Assembly: GCA_032158295.1 (NCBI GenBank)
Contig: CM063261.1
Coordinates: 1,302,001-1,366,000 of the forward strand
DNA from: Pycnopodia helianthoides
Taxonomy: Eukaryota; Echinodermata; Asteroidea; Forcipulatida; Asteriidae
Reading direction: 5' to 3'
Length of the DNA: 64,000 nt
The notes below the pieces were generated by a model, which saw only the letters and a list, made by a program, of their open reading frames with translations, was not told where the DNA came from and ran no database searches. Of this stretch, positions 13,785 through 23,773 are shown one piece after another. The number at the start of each line of letters is the position of its first letter. Position 1 is the first letter of the stretch. The translations under genes and the position numbers were made by a program.

Positions 13785-14150
13785 TTAAAGGTATTATCCA
13801 GGATTGTTAAGGATAAAAACACCATTGTTTAATTTGTGTCTGAAAGCTTACTGATTACAAGTTCATACTAGAATCATTTTTGTGTGTGTGAAATATTTCC
13901 CTCTGAAATAAAGTAACATTCAAGAAAACTGTATCTGAAAATATTTGTAAAAAATGCAACAGCTGATTTCAGTTGTTGCAACCAAAATTTAAGGACAATG
14001 TTTTACATGGTTTTTCACTATTTTCTCCGGACTCACACAACGGATTAAGCCCAAATTTTCACAGGTTTATGCATATGGTTGATCACACAATACATGACAA
14101 CTGTCTGGGACTATTTTGTTAGCTCTACCAATCCTGTATAATACCTTTAA
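13785..14150 (+). mobile_element. TTAAAGG MITE, type B, complete copy
   Basis: 366 bp bounded by inverted ends. The left end is TTAAAGGTATTATCCAGGAT and the right end is the complement of TTAAAGGTATTATACAGGAT. Interior landmarks are GAAATATTTCCCTCTGAAAT and, near the right end, AAGCCCAAATTTTCACAGG. A second copy with the same ends lies at 39395-39928. There is no ORF, so it is non-autonomous. A TTAA or TA target is suggested by the ends but not proven. Confidence 0.85.
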
Positions 14151-14711
14151 GGCAACTAAACCAAGGTTGTGATGAAAGTAGTCAGACCCCCGTATTGCCA
14201 TAGTGCAGATCTATGTTCAAGATTACTTTGATGCAGACAGGGAGCATGACAATGATAGGGAGAGCAAAATTTAACATTGATTTTGTTCAACTAAATAATT
14301 TCAAATAATTTTCTCTGGAATTTGTGAAAACACTATTATTTCCATTTTGCTTTCTGTGAATTTTGTTTGTCAACAAAAACAAAAAACATTTCTGACACAA
14401 TGGTTTTGGGGGACATTTCAATTAAACAAAATGACACTAATTTTCTTTAGATACGTTTACACCTTTTTTTATAAATACCTGTTATGTTTTTCAATATCTG
14501 TTAAAAATGAATATCTGTTAAAAAAAAATTTCCACCTGGATCTAGGCTACACGTATTCAATTCCTCAGCTTCTTGTATGGGGCTTCAATCACAATAAAAA
14601 CGATTTCAACATAAGTTTTTTGTGCTCAAAATAGAAATTGAAAATTACTCTCTTCTGCACTCAAAAAAATTACACAATTTTTTTCTTTTAGGGGAGGAAT
14701 AAATTGTTGCC

Positions 14712-14738
14712 AAAAAAAAAAAAAAAAAAAAAAAAAAA
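14712..14738 (+). repeat. A27 homopolymer
   Basis: An uninterrupted run of 27 A. It could be the tail of a retroposed sequence on the plus strand, but no recognisable body precedes it. Exact length may be affected by sequencing. Confidence 0.7.
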
Positions 14739-15579
14739 GATCAGCAGAAGAGATGAAAATTGCCGGCAGGGCCGACCTCATTTGGCTGTTTACATTCTGG
14801 TAGGGAACGTTTACCCACAGTGAGTCTCCAGCAGAGGGCAAATGGTTCCCGGTCTAAACCATCCTTAAGACCTATGTTATTACTACGGGGGACCGGGGCC
14901 GTTAAATAAACCCCACTGCGGAAGGCATTAGGCCTAATTGCTAATCGGACCTGATTAAATGTAGCATGGATCTGTCCAAGTGTAAATATTCAGCCAGTGT
15001 CAGAAAAATGTTACGGTAAGGAGGAGGGGGGGGTGGACGCTTTCCATTTTCCCCTCTTAAGTCGGTTGAAAGCAAAAACAATTGAGTTTCGTTCTTTTTC
15101 CACTAATTGAAAATTCCTCGGCTGTTGCAATGAAAACAAAATAATGAAAAAACCCCGCCGATTGTGGATGGCTAAGTTGTTTGGGCTTTCCACTGAAAGG
15201 CAGAGTGATTCTGAGTCTTGTATTATTTCTATTATTCACCAAACCGGGGGGGGGGGGGGGAGCCTGAATGTTCTTGGATAGATGTGGTTCAAACAGTCTC
15301 TGTCTGGCCAGATCAAAATGAGCATGCGAGCTGCGCTGCTCCGAAGGCCGAATAAAAAGAGGGTAATAATAATAACGTTCAGCTAAATTCTTTTCAAAAT
15401 TATAATGATTAGCGGGAGGTATGGTTTATCTGCCATCATGAACCAAGAGTCGTTTGAATAATACAAACCCATTAAAATTGTTTATGATGTTTTTTTCAAT
15501 TAAGTAAAAAATCATACGTAAGCTAGGGGGTAAGTAATGATTTTATTTAAATATTTCAACTTTTTTTTATCTATGACAA

Positions 15580-15762
15580 AGCGTCTTCAGCACAAAAAAT
15601 TAGCTCAACCGCTTGACAATTGTGCTCCCCAGAAAATAGTTACCAGCCAAAATGCAATGTAGTTGAGGTTGATTATGACTGGTTCCCTGCTTTCATTTTT
15701 CCTTCGCAAGGTTTCGTACGGAATATTTTCTGCTTAAGGAACATGAAACTGAGCCCTGATAA
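15580..15762 (+). mobile_element. GGGCCC-ended short element, left-truncated copy
   Basis: Contains GTTACCAGCCAAAATGCAAT and GACTGGTTCCCTGCTTTCAT, then TTTTCTGCTTAAGGAACATG and a right end ACATGAAACTGAGCCCTG. This matches the order in the complete copy at 61802-61977 (GTTACCAGCCAAAATG, CTGGTTCCCTGCT, TTTTCTGCTTAA, ATGAAATTGGACCC). The left inverted end is degraded. A third fragment lies at 31803-31882. Confidence 0.75.
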
Positions 15763-16132
15763 ATATTGGAATTCATACCACTCCCCCCAAGATAGAAGGA
15801 GCACCGATAGCGCTCGAGAGATGCTTCGAGTAGACAACGAGAATGACTTGTCGCTAACTTCAAGTGTTCCTAACAAGGTTACACCCCCTGAACATGTCTC
15901 TCCCGAAACAGTAACACGACTCTTTGTAGATGGTCAAGAAGGCATTGCTACAAGGACAAACACTTTAACCCAAACAGACAACAAAAAACGTCACGGTCAA
16001 CTGTTCGAGGAATATCTATCCAAAAGAAGAAATGAAAGTATTACCCCCCCCCCCCAATATGAGCGAAATGTTTGCAAGCGGCATGAAACTAAAGACGGCG
16101 TGATTGGTCATCTCAGACGACAAAACCTCTGA
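15743..16132 (+). CDS. Protein-like ORF of unknown function, doubtful
   Basis: This frame is open from 15620 to a stop at 16130-16132. The first in-frame ATG, at 15743, lies inside the right end of the short repeat at 15580-15762, so a natural start there is unlikely. Downstream the peptide has balanced, charged composition. It includes TPPEHVSPETVTRLFVDGQE and RHGQLFEEYLSKRRNES, unlike the low-complexity ORFs elsewhere in the window. A run of 12 C (16044-16055) lies inside the frame. No domain was recognised, and no signal peptide or membrane segment is visible. It may be an exon fragment of an unrecognised gene, a repeat-derived ORF or chance. The adjacent frame (16093-16482) continues open after the stop. 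Confidence 0.22.
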   Translation: MKLSPDKYWNSYHSPQDRRSTDSAREMLRVDNENDLSLTSSVPNKVTPPEHVSPETVTRLFVDGQEGIATRTNTLTQTDNKKRHGQLFEEYLSKRRNESITPPPQYERNVCKRHETKDGVIGHLRRQNL

Positions 16133-16482
16133 ATGATAGCCCCCCCGATGATGGCTCTTACAGTCTCAAGAGGACCATCACCCGAATATCTCAAGTACCC
16201 GAGTATGTAATCGAGTCCAGGGAAAGACTGCGTTCAGGATACTGTGCGGTTTGGCCGTCCCTCCCGCAGTACAGTAGAGTCCCGTCCATGACTGCAGCTT
16301 CCTGTCTGACTGTCTGCAGGAGCCGGGGGACTTGTAGAGAGCCAGAGAGAGAGAGAGAGAGAGAGAGAGGACAAGAAACAAGTTGGGACGTTCAGGGGGT
16401 AAGACAGGGGTTTCACAGCTGGTTCTATTGCCACCCCCTTTATAGACGGGAAGAAGAAAAAAAAGTTCATGACCCCCGGTGA
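16093..16482 (+). CDS. Second protein-like ORF in the adjacent frame, doubtful
   Basis: This frame opens after a TAA at 16090-16092 and stays open for 130 codons. Its first part is protein-like, with DGSYSLKRTITRISQVPEYV and RERLRSGYCAVWPS. It then runs through a GA microsatellite (16344-16370) coding for Arg-Glu repeats, which is unusual for a real gene. An acceptor-like CATCTCAG lies just before 16117 and a good donor-like GGGGTAAGA lies near 16398, so an exon of about 280 nt is possible. The function is unknown. It could equally be a non-coding exon. Confidence 0.2.
   Translation, partial: RRRDWSSQTTKPLNDSPPDDGSYSLKRTITRISQVPEYVIESRERLRSGYCAVWPSLPQYSRVPSMTAASCLTVCRSRGTCREPERERERERGQETSWDVQGVRQGFHSWFYCHPLYRREEEKKVHDPR
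16344..16370 (+). repeat. (GA)n microsatellite
   Basis: About 13 GA dinucleotides in a row, flanked by GAGCCAGA and GGACAAG. Confidence 0.85.
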
Positions 16483-16694
16483 TCGGAAAACCAAGGTGAC
16501 TAAACAATCAGTTTTTTCCACTTCAGACAATCAGGGTGATCTGTGCTGGGCTAAAAATAAACCAAACTTCAGCAGAACATACTGGAGAGTAAACCGTACA
16601 GTGGCCATGTTTGTCTGGCTGCCAGACTGCGTAACACATAAGATTTACAAGGCACCTGTCTAATTATTACACAAGCCTCACTATATATTTCATT

Positions 16695-16866
16695 ACGATT
16701 CCGACAGCACAAGCACCAATAACAGGGTGATGATCAGGAAATGAGAAGAAATTATCAGTTTTAGATGTGGAAGGACCACCCCGAATGGGGCAAAACCCAC
16801 GCAATCGAGTAGGGACTGAAAACCCAATCCGCATGCAAGGCTCCGGTCCGATGTGGGGTTTGAACC
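16695..16866 (-). mobile_element. SINE body, minus orientation
   Basis: Read on the minus strand, this matches the SINE at 29401-29662 in order: a B-box-like GGTTCAAACCCC (16855-16866), then GCGGATTGGGTTTTCAGTCC, GATTGCGTGGGTTTT, CACATCTAAAACTGA and CCTGTTATTGGTGCT. Instead of a clear A box, the sequence upstream is the hairpin element at 16881-16998. The copy is therefore chimeric or a different subfamily. Confidence 0.75.
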
Positions 16867-16880
16867 AGGGTTCACAGAGA

Positions 16881-16998
16881 AGAACCGGTGGGTTAACAAC
16901 TCATCGTTTCGACCAGCGTGCTCTGATCGTCTTCAGGAGCAAGAAGAAGACGATCACAGCACACTGGTTGAAATGTTGAGTTGCTAACCACCGGTTCT
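16881..16998. repeat. Large head-to-head hairpin with hammerhead-like core
   Basis: Left arm 16881-16933 and right arm 16947-16998 are imperfect reverse complements (about 52 bp each, 13-bp spacer). Both arms contain AAGACGATCANAGCAC when read outward. On the minus strand the left arm has CUGAAGA (16930-16936), a 6-bp stem GATCAG/CTGGTC with a 6-nt loop, then GAAAC (16906-16910), reminiscent of a hammerhead ribozyme core. Similar words in other animals occur in retroelements. The name of this family is not certain. Confidence 0.6.
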
Positions 16999-17448
16999 TT
17001 TCAGAACCACCACAGCTCAAAAGAGAATTATTTACATGGTGTCTCCGAAAAACCTCACTTGACTGGATTTGGTACAGGACCATCAAAATCATCCACTCTT
17101 AGCACGTGCCCAGGCCTACCAAATCTTACCAGAGAGTCCAAACATTTGGGTGTCTCCACAGAGTACGTGTACTTGGTTTAGCAACAGTGCCCAGCCAAGA
17201 AGGGTTAGGTATTTTTTAACACAGGCGGTGCCTGTGATCAAATAGTTGAAAATTAAGACAAATTAATTGTCTCTGGTGACACAAAATCAGCGGCGTCTCT
17301 GTCTAATTGTCTTCAGCCGGGGAAACAAGGACATGGAGATGCACAGTTATTAACTCGTATCGGATCAAGATGAACCAGGCATCTTGACTATGTGTACTTC
17401 TGAAGTCTAGCCCTTGAAGACAGCCGCCACCATTGCCACGGAAATGTG

Positions 17449-17833
17449 TAAAGGAACATTACAGAATTGGTTTTTGCTAACAAAACAGTTGCTGGCAGTG
17501 TAAGCACTTTATGTAATCCACAATATACATAAACTGACAAACCTGTAGAAGTTTGAGATCGATCGGCCATCTGGGTCACGTAAAAAGAGTGATTACACAT
17601 TTGCATGAAATCATATAGATTCAACAAATGAATAAAACGCTCACTGAGCGATAAACTCCAATCGGAAAATTAGTTTATTCATTTCTCATCAAATATGGCA
17701 TTTCAGACAGAAATATTTCAAAGGATATTTTCTACTATCATCATCATTAGACCGTGTAAGTTTTATCTAAATCTGGGATCAAAAAGTATATTTTACAAGT
17801 TTTTTTCTTACCAATTCTGTAATGTTCCTTTAA
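17449..17833 (+). mobile_element. TTAAAGG MITE, type C
   Basis: 385 bp with inverted ends: TAAAGGAACATTACAGAATT at the left and its near-exact complement AATTCTGTAATGTTCCTTTA at the right. A copy in the opposite orientation lies at 49075-49396. Shared interior words include ATTAGTTTATTCATTTCTCATC and the complement of ACAGGTTTGTCAGTTTATGT. The copy includes only chance ORFs. Confidence 0.88.
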
Positions 17834-18180
17834 CTGGAATAGATTTTGGGTTGATACTCTGGGCTTACATTTTGTATAAATAAATGAAACATTTTACAAA
17901 TATAAACCTGCTCGATCCAAACCCCCCCCTTGAAAAAATAAAATAACAATAAAAACAACTAAATACAAGGCGTTGTTAACTTGTTATTTTAGTACCTCTC
18001 TCATTTGTTTTCTCAGAGTCTAATTAGCATATTCTATATCTATCACAAGGTAATATTTTAGTTTATATTTATCACTGTATAGGCCTAATTATTGAATTAT
18101 TGATTTATTTTATTAGTTTATCCTTGTTTAGTTTATTAGATAGACTGTACTCAACTCTGTTCAATTGACAGACAGCGTGT

Positions 18181-18494
18181 TTAAGGCACATGTACAATAT
18201 TGGTCATTTTCAAAGACTAGTATGCACTTTATGTAACCCAACATATACATGAAATAACAAACCTGTGAAATGTCAAGCTCATTCGGTCTTCGGAGTCATG
18301 AGAAAACAGTGGAAACCCCATTTTATGTTTTCACCTTTTTTCAAACATCTAGTTTTCCTAAAAATTATAGCATTTCAAGCAAAACTATTTCAAGGGAAGT
18401 TTACCACCATGACCATCTTTATACAATGTAAGTTATGTGCAAATCTGTGAACAATTATATGTTTAATCTTATCAATGTTGTACACACCCTTTAA
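18181..18494 (-). mobile_element. TTAAAGG MITE, type D
   Basis: 314 bp with ends TTAAGGCACATGTACAATAT at the left and the complement of TTAAAGGGTGTGTACAACAT at the right. Near the left it carries the complement of the shared subterminal core (ACCGAATGAGCTTGACATTTCACAGG type). Related copies lie at 35698-36013 and 53851-54201 in the other orientation. It lies 350 bp from a type C copy. Confidence 0.8.
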
Positions 18495-18774
18495 GTGCAC
18501 ACTGTTTTTGTTTCAATTTGGACATCCAACTTTAAACAAGGTGTGGGAAGAGGACAACTTGAACACGGTTTAAAAAAAAATCACTACCTTTTTTTATCCC
18601 AGATGTTCACAAACACCTTCAGTTCAAGGTTTAACTTTCCAGGAAGAAAAAAAGGTTGACAAGAAGAAAATAGCGCTGCTATCATAAAATATTTCACACT
18701 ACGGCACCATTTCCTGCACAATTACATTTAGATTTAGAGATTATCTAAAATAAATTACTCTCCTTTATCTCAGC

Positions 18775-18960
18775 CCAGAGTGGGTGACCAGTGGTCAGTC
18801 TCTGCTGACCATCACCATAGCAACAATCATTCAGCGCGGGTGATGTCCCCGGAACCGAGTTAATCCCACAGTGTCCCATTCATTCCATTAATAACCCACG
18901 GGTCTTATTGTTCCCTTTTCTATATGGGAAATCCCGCTGCCTGGTCCATGGTGTGGGGGG
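18775..18960. promoter_or_regulatory. Repeat-free block with RFX X-box-like site
   Basis: A GC-richer, complex block ending at a G-run near 18955. It contains ATCACCATAGCAAC at 18811-18824, close to the RFX X-box consensus GTNRCC-RGYAAC with one mismatch in the left half, and nearby TTATTGTTCCC (SOX-like). Function is inferred from motifs only. Confidence 0.25.
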
Positions 18961-19704
18961 GGGGGTGGTCCACGGCGACACGACAACGTAAACACCCTAG
19001 GTCAATGACCCTCAGTGGCATCAAAGGATTTCCTGGAAAGGTCAATACTGGAAGACTGACAGGGGTGTGCAATACTCTATGCAACACCATTCAATGTACA
19101 ATTCCCCCATCACTTCGCACAGTGCAACCAAAGGTTTCTATCACAGCCTTATTTAATTGTATCTAGCCTCTATAATAAACAAAACGCTGGGGCAATACTG
19201 CATGTCACACCCTTCATTGTGTAAATGACTCAGTAATGGTTTAATAAATTTCGCAAGCAATATGTTCAGTTCACCGTGAGTCATTTAATTAAATACATGC
19301 TGGTAGTGGGACAGGCGACAGCACAAGCAACAAATTTTACAAACAAAAGCAGCACACTAACCATTCCCTTGGCTTTTTTTTTCTCAAGTACTTCGTTCCC
19401 AATAGAGAATTTAAAAATTCACTTTCTCAGTTCAGCAGAGCTGCAACCTTTTTTGAGGGAATATCATCAAATTTCCTCTCTTGTATTTCCCCTCTGAAGT
19501 CGTGAAGCACTTTTAAGACAGACATAACACAGGTGCAGTTTGCCAATGAACTAATCGGTGTCGCGCCCTCTGGGAACACTTAAACAAAGCCAACATTTGT
19601 GTATCCTTACCAGGGCAAACCACAGAGCTCTCTGTGAAGGTCTGACCTAATGGTGCACACATTGCACACACTTGCATACAAACACATAACATTAAAAGTT
19701 ATTT

Positions 19705-20426
19705 TACGCACATAGTGCGTACATTTTACATGCCCGGTGGGTACCAGTACTCTGTACAGTTTAAACAGCAGTTACATTCAATTAAACAGTAATAATGATA
19801 ACAATAATAATATTAGGCATTTATAATGCACCAAATCAATCAAAAAGATGTTCAAGGTGCAGAGAAGCAGACAAGGTATACAAAAACAATACATCATATC
19901 CAGTGAAAAGAAAGCGAAACAACAATTAGAGAAAAACATACAATAATCAACAATGGATACCAACAAAACTATGAATTAAAGAAATGCATCTTGAAAAGGT
20001 AAGTTTTGAGAGTAACTTTGACAAAGTGAACATCAGAAATATTACGGAGATCGTGAGGAAGTTTGTTCCAGCATGTGCGAATGAACGATCCCCCATAAGT
20101 TGTGAGTTTTAGGAACAACAAGTAAAAAATGAATTGGTAGACCCCGATAGTTAGGCACAAATGTCAAAATTCTTTGGTCGGGAGTAAATTTTGATGCCAA
20201 AATGAAAGATTTATACAAGCATTATGTAACACACACAATGTGTATATTTTACACTTGCAGCGCGTATGTTTTACACACCTGATGTGTAAATTGTACGCAC
20301 CTGGATATTTTACGTGTCCAGTACCCAAATCTGATTGGTCATTAATGACTCTAGAGCCACAGTTGTCCGACTGCCCCAATTTGAAGCCCTACAGCGCGTA
20401 TATGTTTTACACACACACTGTGTGTA
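19705..20426. repeat. Cluster of perfect TACRCA...TGYGTA dyads
   Basis: Three perfect short palindromes occur: TACGCAC-ATA-GTGCGTA at 19705-19721, TTTACACA-CCTGA-TGTGTAAA at 20270-20290 and TACACACA-CAC-TGTGTGTA at 20408-20426. Around the last two, a diverged direct duplication of about 134 bp includes TGATTGGTCATTAATGA near 20333 and TGACTGGTCATTAATGA-like sequence near 20468. The LINE tail at 19780-20130 sits between the first and second dyads. Confidence 0.6.
19780..20130 (-). pseudogene. 3' end of a CR1/L2-type LINE, reverse transcriptase tail
   Basis: On the minus strand an open frame ends at 19969 with the peptide TYGGSFIRTCWNKLPHDLRN followed by ISDVHFVKVTLKTYLFKMHF. This is the pattern found at the extreme C-terminus of CR1/L2/Rex-group LINE polyproteins (TYG-x-x-SF, WN-x-LP-x-x-(I/L)R, then F-x-x-LK-x-LF). 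After the stop comes about 190 bp of 3' UTR ending TTATAAATGCCTAATATTAT and then TTG/ATT-rich simple sequence, typical of the 3' tail of this group. The catalytic FADD region and endonuclease are absent. The copy is 5'-truncated, as expected from incomplete reverse transcription, and is probably old. Confidence 0.7.
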
Positions 20427-20744
20427 TTTAATGTCCTTGTTATTTCACGCATACAGCGCGTAAATCAGACTGGTCATTAATGAAGTTTGAGTCGCAGTAA
20501 ACAGATCAGACGCATCGCTATCCATCGGCATACCCAACACGTATCGGTTCACCCCCAAAAAACATATACGACCACTAGTTTTATAGATCCACCAACATAT
20601 TCCCGGTGGTGTGGCTGTTTCAAACAGGTAGCAAAGCACACAGAAAAATAAGATAGATATAGCAAAAATCTATATAAGTCCAGCCCTATTTAATAATGAT
20701 GTTTTCACTGCTAAGAGATCTGGGGGGCCGAGACCATCTTCAAT

Positions 20745-20945
20745 CCCCCCCCACCGCAGCTGTGAAAAGTCCCTCCCTCGTGACCGGCCAAATTACTTTA
20801 CACCCTTTGATTTGGTTTATGACGGCATTTCATTTGAATAAACCAATTAGATGCGGGGTCCCTGTGCTGAAATCGAATTGGCAGGCCATGGCCTGGCCCC
20901 GTTGCCTAATGAAGCAGGGATGGACGGGCCGAGATTAGTACATTC
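20745..20945. promoter_or_regulatory. GC-richer repeat-free block, possible enhancer
   Basis: Contains CTTTGAT (TCF/LEF-like, 20805-20811), CCAATTAG near 20843 (CCAAT plus homeodomain-like) and a perfect 14-bp palindrome CAGGCCATGGCCTG at 20882-20895. No repeat relationship to other parts of the window beyond that palindrome was seen. A regulatory role is inferred from base composition and motif density. Confidence 0.28.
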
Positions 20946-22916
20946 ACCGGGGAAAAGAGAGACCGAGAGAGAGGGAGAGAGAGTGAAAAGAGAGAAAGAT
21001 AGATAGAGGTGGGCTTGTAGAAACTAGTTTCGGAAATGGACACAAGAAAAGTAAAAACAGGCCTCCGTGAGCGATGGTAAAAAAAAAAAGGGAACGAGTG
21101 ATAAAGAATAATTACTGCGCTTGATGTGTTTGAATCAATGATAATTGGGAAATGGAAATTTGATTTTTTAGGGGTTCCGTCCTTCCGAGGTTGCCGTCCT
21201 TTCGAAATTATCAAAATCTGACCTGTTATAACTTCTAAATATGAATAACAAATAATATAACATAAACAAGCCCAAAAAGTACAAAAAATCACATTTTACA
21301 AGATGATTATTCTGATCCGATTTAGTGACTTAACAAAAATAAGCAGGAAACCATGCACGGTCAATGCACATTACACACTATTTTTGGCTGGTAAGCCATT
21401 TTTTGTCAGCGACATTTTTTCCACATTCATCCAATTGTGGTCCTAAACTAACAGCTTTTTGATGTAAAAAAAATCACAATTTTTACAGAGAAGTTTTGTT
21501 TCCAAGTATCACTGCCGCCAAACGAAAAAAAACTTGCCAAAATCATTCTCAATATTCGTACAAACCCAAACCAGAACTCTTTCTTTTCTTCCTGTAAATT
21601 ACTCACCAACCAAGGAATCAAACACGACAAAAGCACCTGACATAAAAATGAAAGTAACGGCTTAGATTTGAAGCTTCCAGCCCCCGCGAGAAAACAAAAA
21701 GGTGGTCAAAGGAGCTAGGGGGCATACACAGTGTATTAGGAAGATTAGCAAACTAGTGCTCATTATAATACATGTGCGATATAAACCCCCCCTCCGTTCC
21801 AATATTTCTATCGAAATCTATGCAAGTTTTTATTTTGACAACTGTCGGTGAAGCCATGTCCCTCGTGTGCCTTCATACACTGTGGGTTTTATGTAGCGCG
21901 CCGCGTAAAGCCAATAAATTTAAGAGCTTCTTCTCCAAAAGAAAACACTGGCCGCTTGCAAAAGGCTACAGTGCTCACAAAGTATACATTCCATTTCTGC
22001 TTTTACTTCTTCTTTTTTTTCTTCCGTTTTTTTTTTTATCAAAGGGGGCTGTTGGAGGCTTGATTTCCACTGACCTAAAAAAACAAGAAACTGTTCCCGA
22101 AGGAAGTGGGAAATTCTACAAAATCAAGAAAAGCATGGTTGGAAATCGGCCTGGGTTGGTGCTTCTCTTTATGGGATGTCAATATTAACAAACTGGTTAT
22201 TTGCACAGTAAAATATCAGATTTTAATTTTGTTTGCGGATAATTTTTTGGCTTCACCATCACGAATATTAGGTTCTTTACTCCAAACCACACACATACAC
22301 ACACAAAATGTGTGCTAGAAACGAAAAAGCAATTCCTGAAAAACAATCAAATTTCTGCCCCCATTTCGCAGCAAAATGTCAGATTTTTAACTTTAAGAAG
22401 AAAGACTTTCAGTTTGTTCACTCAAAAAATGTGTGTCAGAAAGAAAGGAAGAAAAAAAGCGTTACGGGAAAACCAATCAAGATTCTTTGTAAATGTCCGC
22501 GTGCATATTTGCATTCTACATAATCGGTTGGAAGTCGCGGAAATATTTCAACATTTTTTGTGACAGATGTCAAGTTGATGTTCACGCAAAAAACAATTAT
22601 CCAGGTTCCAGTTATGGTTGGGAACTATTTCCAGGGATCCTACTACTTACGAGCAAGTGACTTTTGGGTCAGTACATTTTTTTTGGGGGGGGGAGGAGGA
22701 GGAGGGATGACACACAAAGAATGTTTTATTTCTTTCTTGTTTTTTTTTGTTTTATTTGTTTTTTGGTTGGCTTGCAAAATCAAAATATGTAAGATGCCTG
22801 AACTAATCCACGACCAGACTTACCATTTGTAAGATGGTTCGTAAAAACTTATCCTGATGAAATTAAAGGACATTTCAAGCTTCCCCCCCCCCAATCTTCC
22901 AGCTACAGTTCTTTAC

Positions 22917-23427
22917 AAGAGGGGCTCCAAGGTCAAACTCAGTTTTGTGAGGCACTCATTTTCCAATAGAAAGAGCGAGTCCTCACGAAAGTGGGGAAAA
23001 AAATACAAGTCTCTAACCTCACGTTTTAAAAAATGGTGTTGTTTTATTTTATACTCTTTCTGAACAAAAAATTTGAAACATGACATCATCAACTATAAAA
23101 AAAATGAGTCTGTACATTCCAAAGAGGAATTTTTTGCGTCTGACAAAAGGTCAATATCAATGCCATTCTGATTGAATATCGTCAGAATTCAACGACCTAA
23201 AAATCCTTTGTGCAAAAATGTACAAACCATGTATTGGAATTGTGACATCATAGAACATTTGTGAATTTTGACAACAAAAATGCTCTTGAGGGGCATCAAA
23301 CACAGTAGCATTTTACATTAAACGTGAGGTTAGAGACTTGTAATTTGATGGTCTATTTTCCTAAGGTCTCTTTCTATTGGAAAATGAGTGCATCAAAGAA
23401 CTGAATTTGACCTTGGAGCACCTCTTT
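22917..23427. mobile_element. Foldback element with ~110-bp inverted arms
   Basis: Left arm about 22917-23027 and right arm about 23322-23427 are reverse complements. They share GCTCCAAGGTCAAAYTCAGT, GCACTCATTTTCCAATAGAA and CAAGTCTCTAACCTCACGTT. The central 295 bp is AT-rich with no ORF. Outer ends read AAGAGG...CCTCTTT. The long arms set it apart from the short-TIR MITEs nearby. Arms differ by scattered substitutions, so the insertion is not recent. Confidence 0.85.
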
Positions 23428-23567
23428 AAGATCTATCTCTATTTTTGACTATTACTGGTTTTAATCATTTTATACTACAAAACGAGCACAGGGTAAACAG
23501 ACAAAACTTGACATATCATGACCAAATGTCTAGAGGGGACAACGACCGACCATATATTTTTATAACA

Positions 23568-23672
23568 CAGACATGCAACTTAGTATTTGCAAAACAAAAG
23601 AGGAAATGTCCAACCACATTATACTTTGTAACAATAAAAAGAGGAAATCAGCGGATCAGCTGAAAAGTTCCA
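23568..23672 (+). mobile_element. CAGGCATGCAACTT-ended short MITE, diverged
   Basis: Starts CAGACATGCAACTTAG, has two internal AAAGAGGAAAT words and GAAATCAGCGGATCAGCTGAA, and ends AAAGTTCCACG where the intact copy (41465-41604) ends AAGTTGCATGCCTG. Confidence 0.7.
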
Positions 23673-23773
23673 CGTTAGATAAAAATAAAAAATGGTACCA
23701 TCACTGAAGAAATTCATGGCTATCGAGGCACAATTTTGAGGACTTATTGACACTTTTCACGGAAAAGTGAAAC

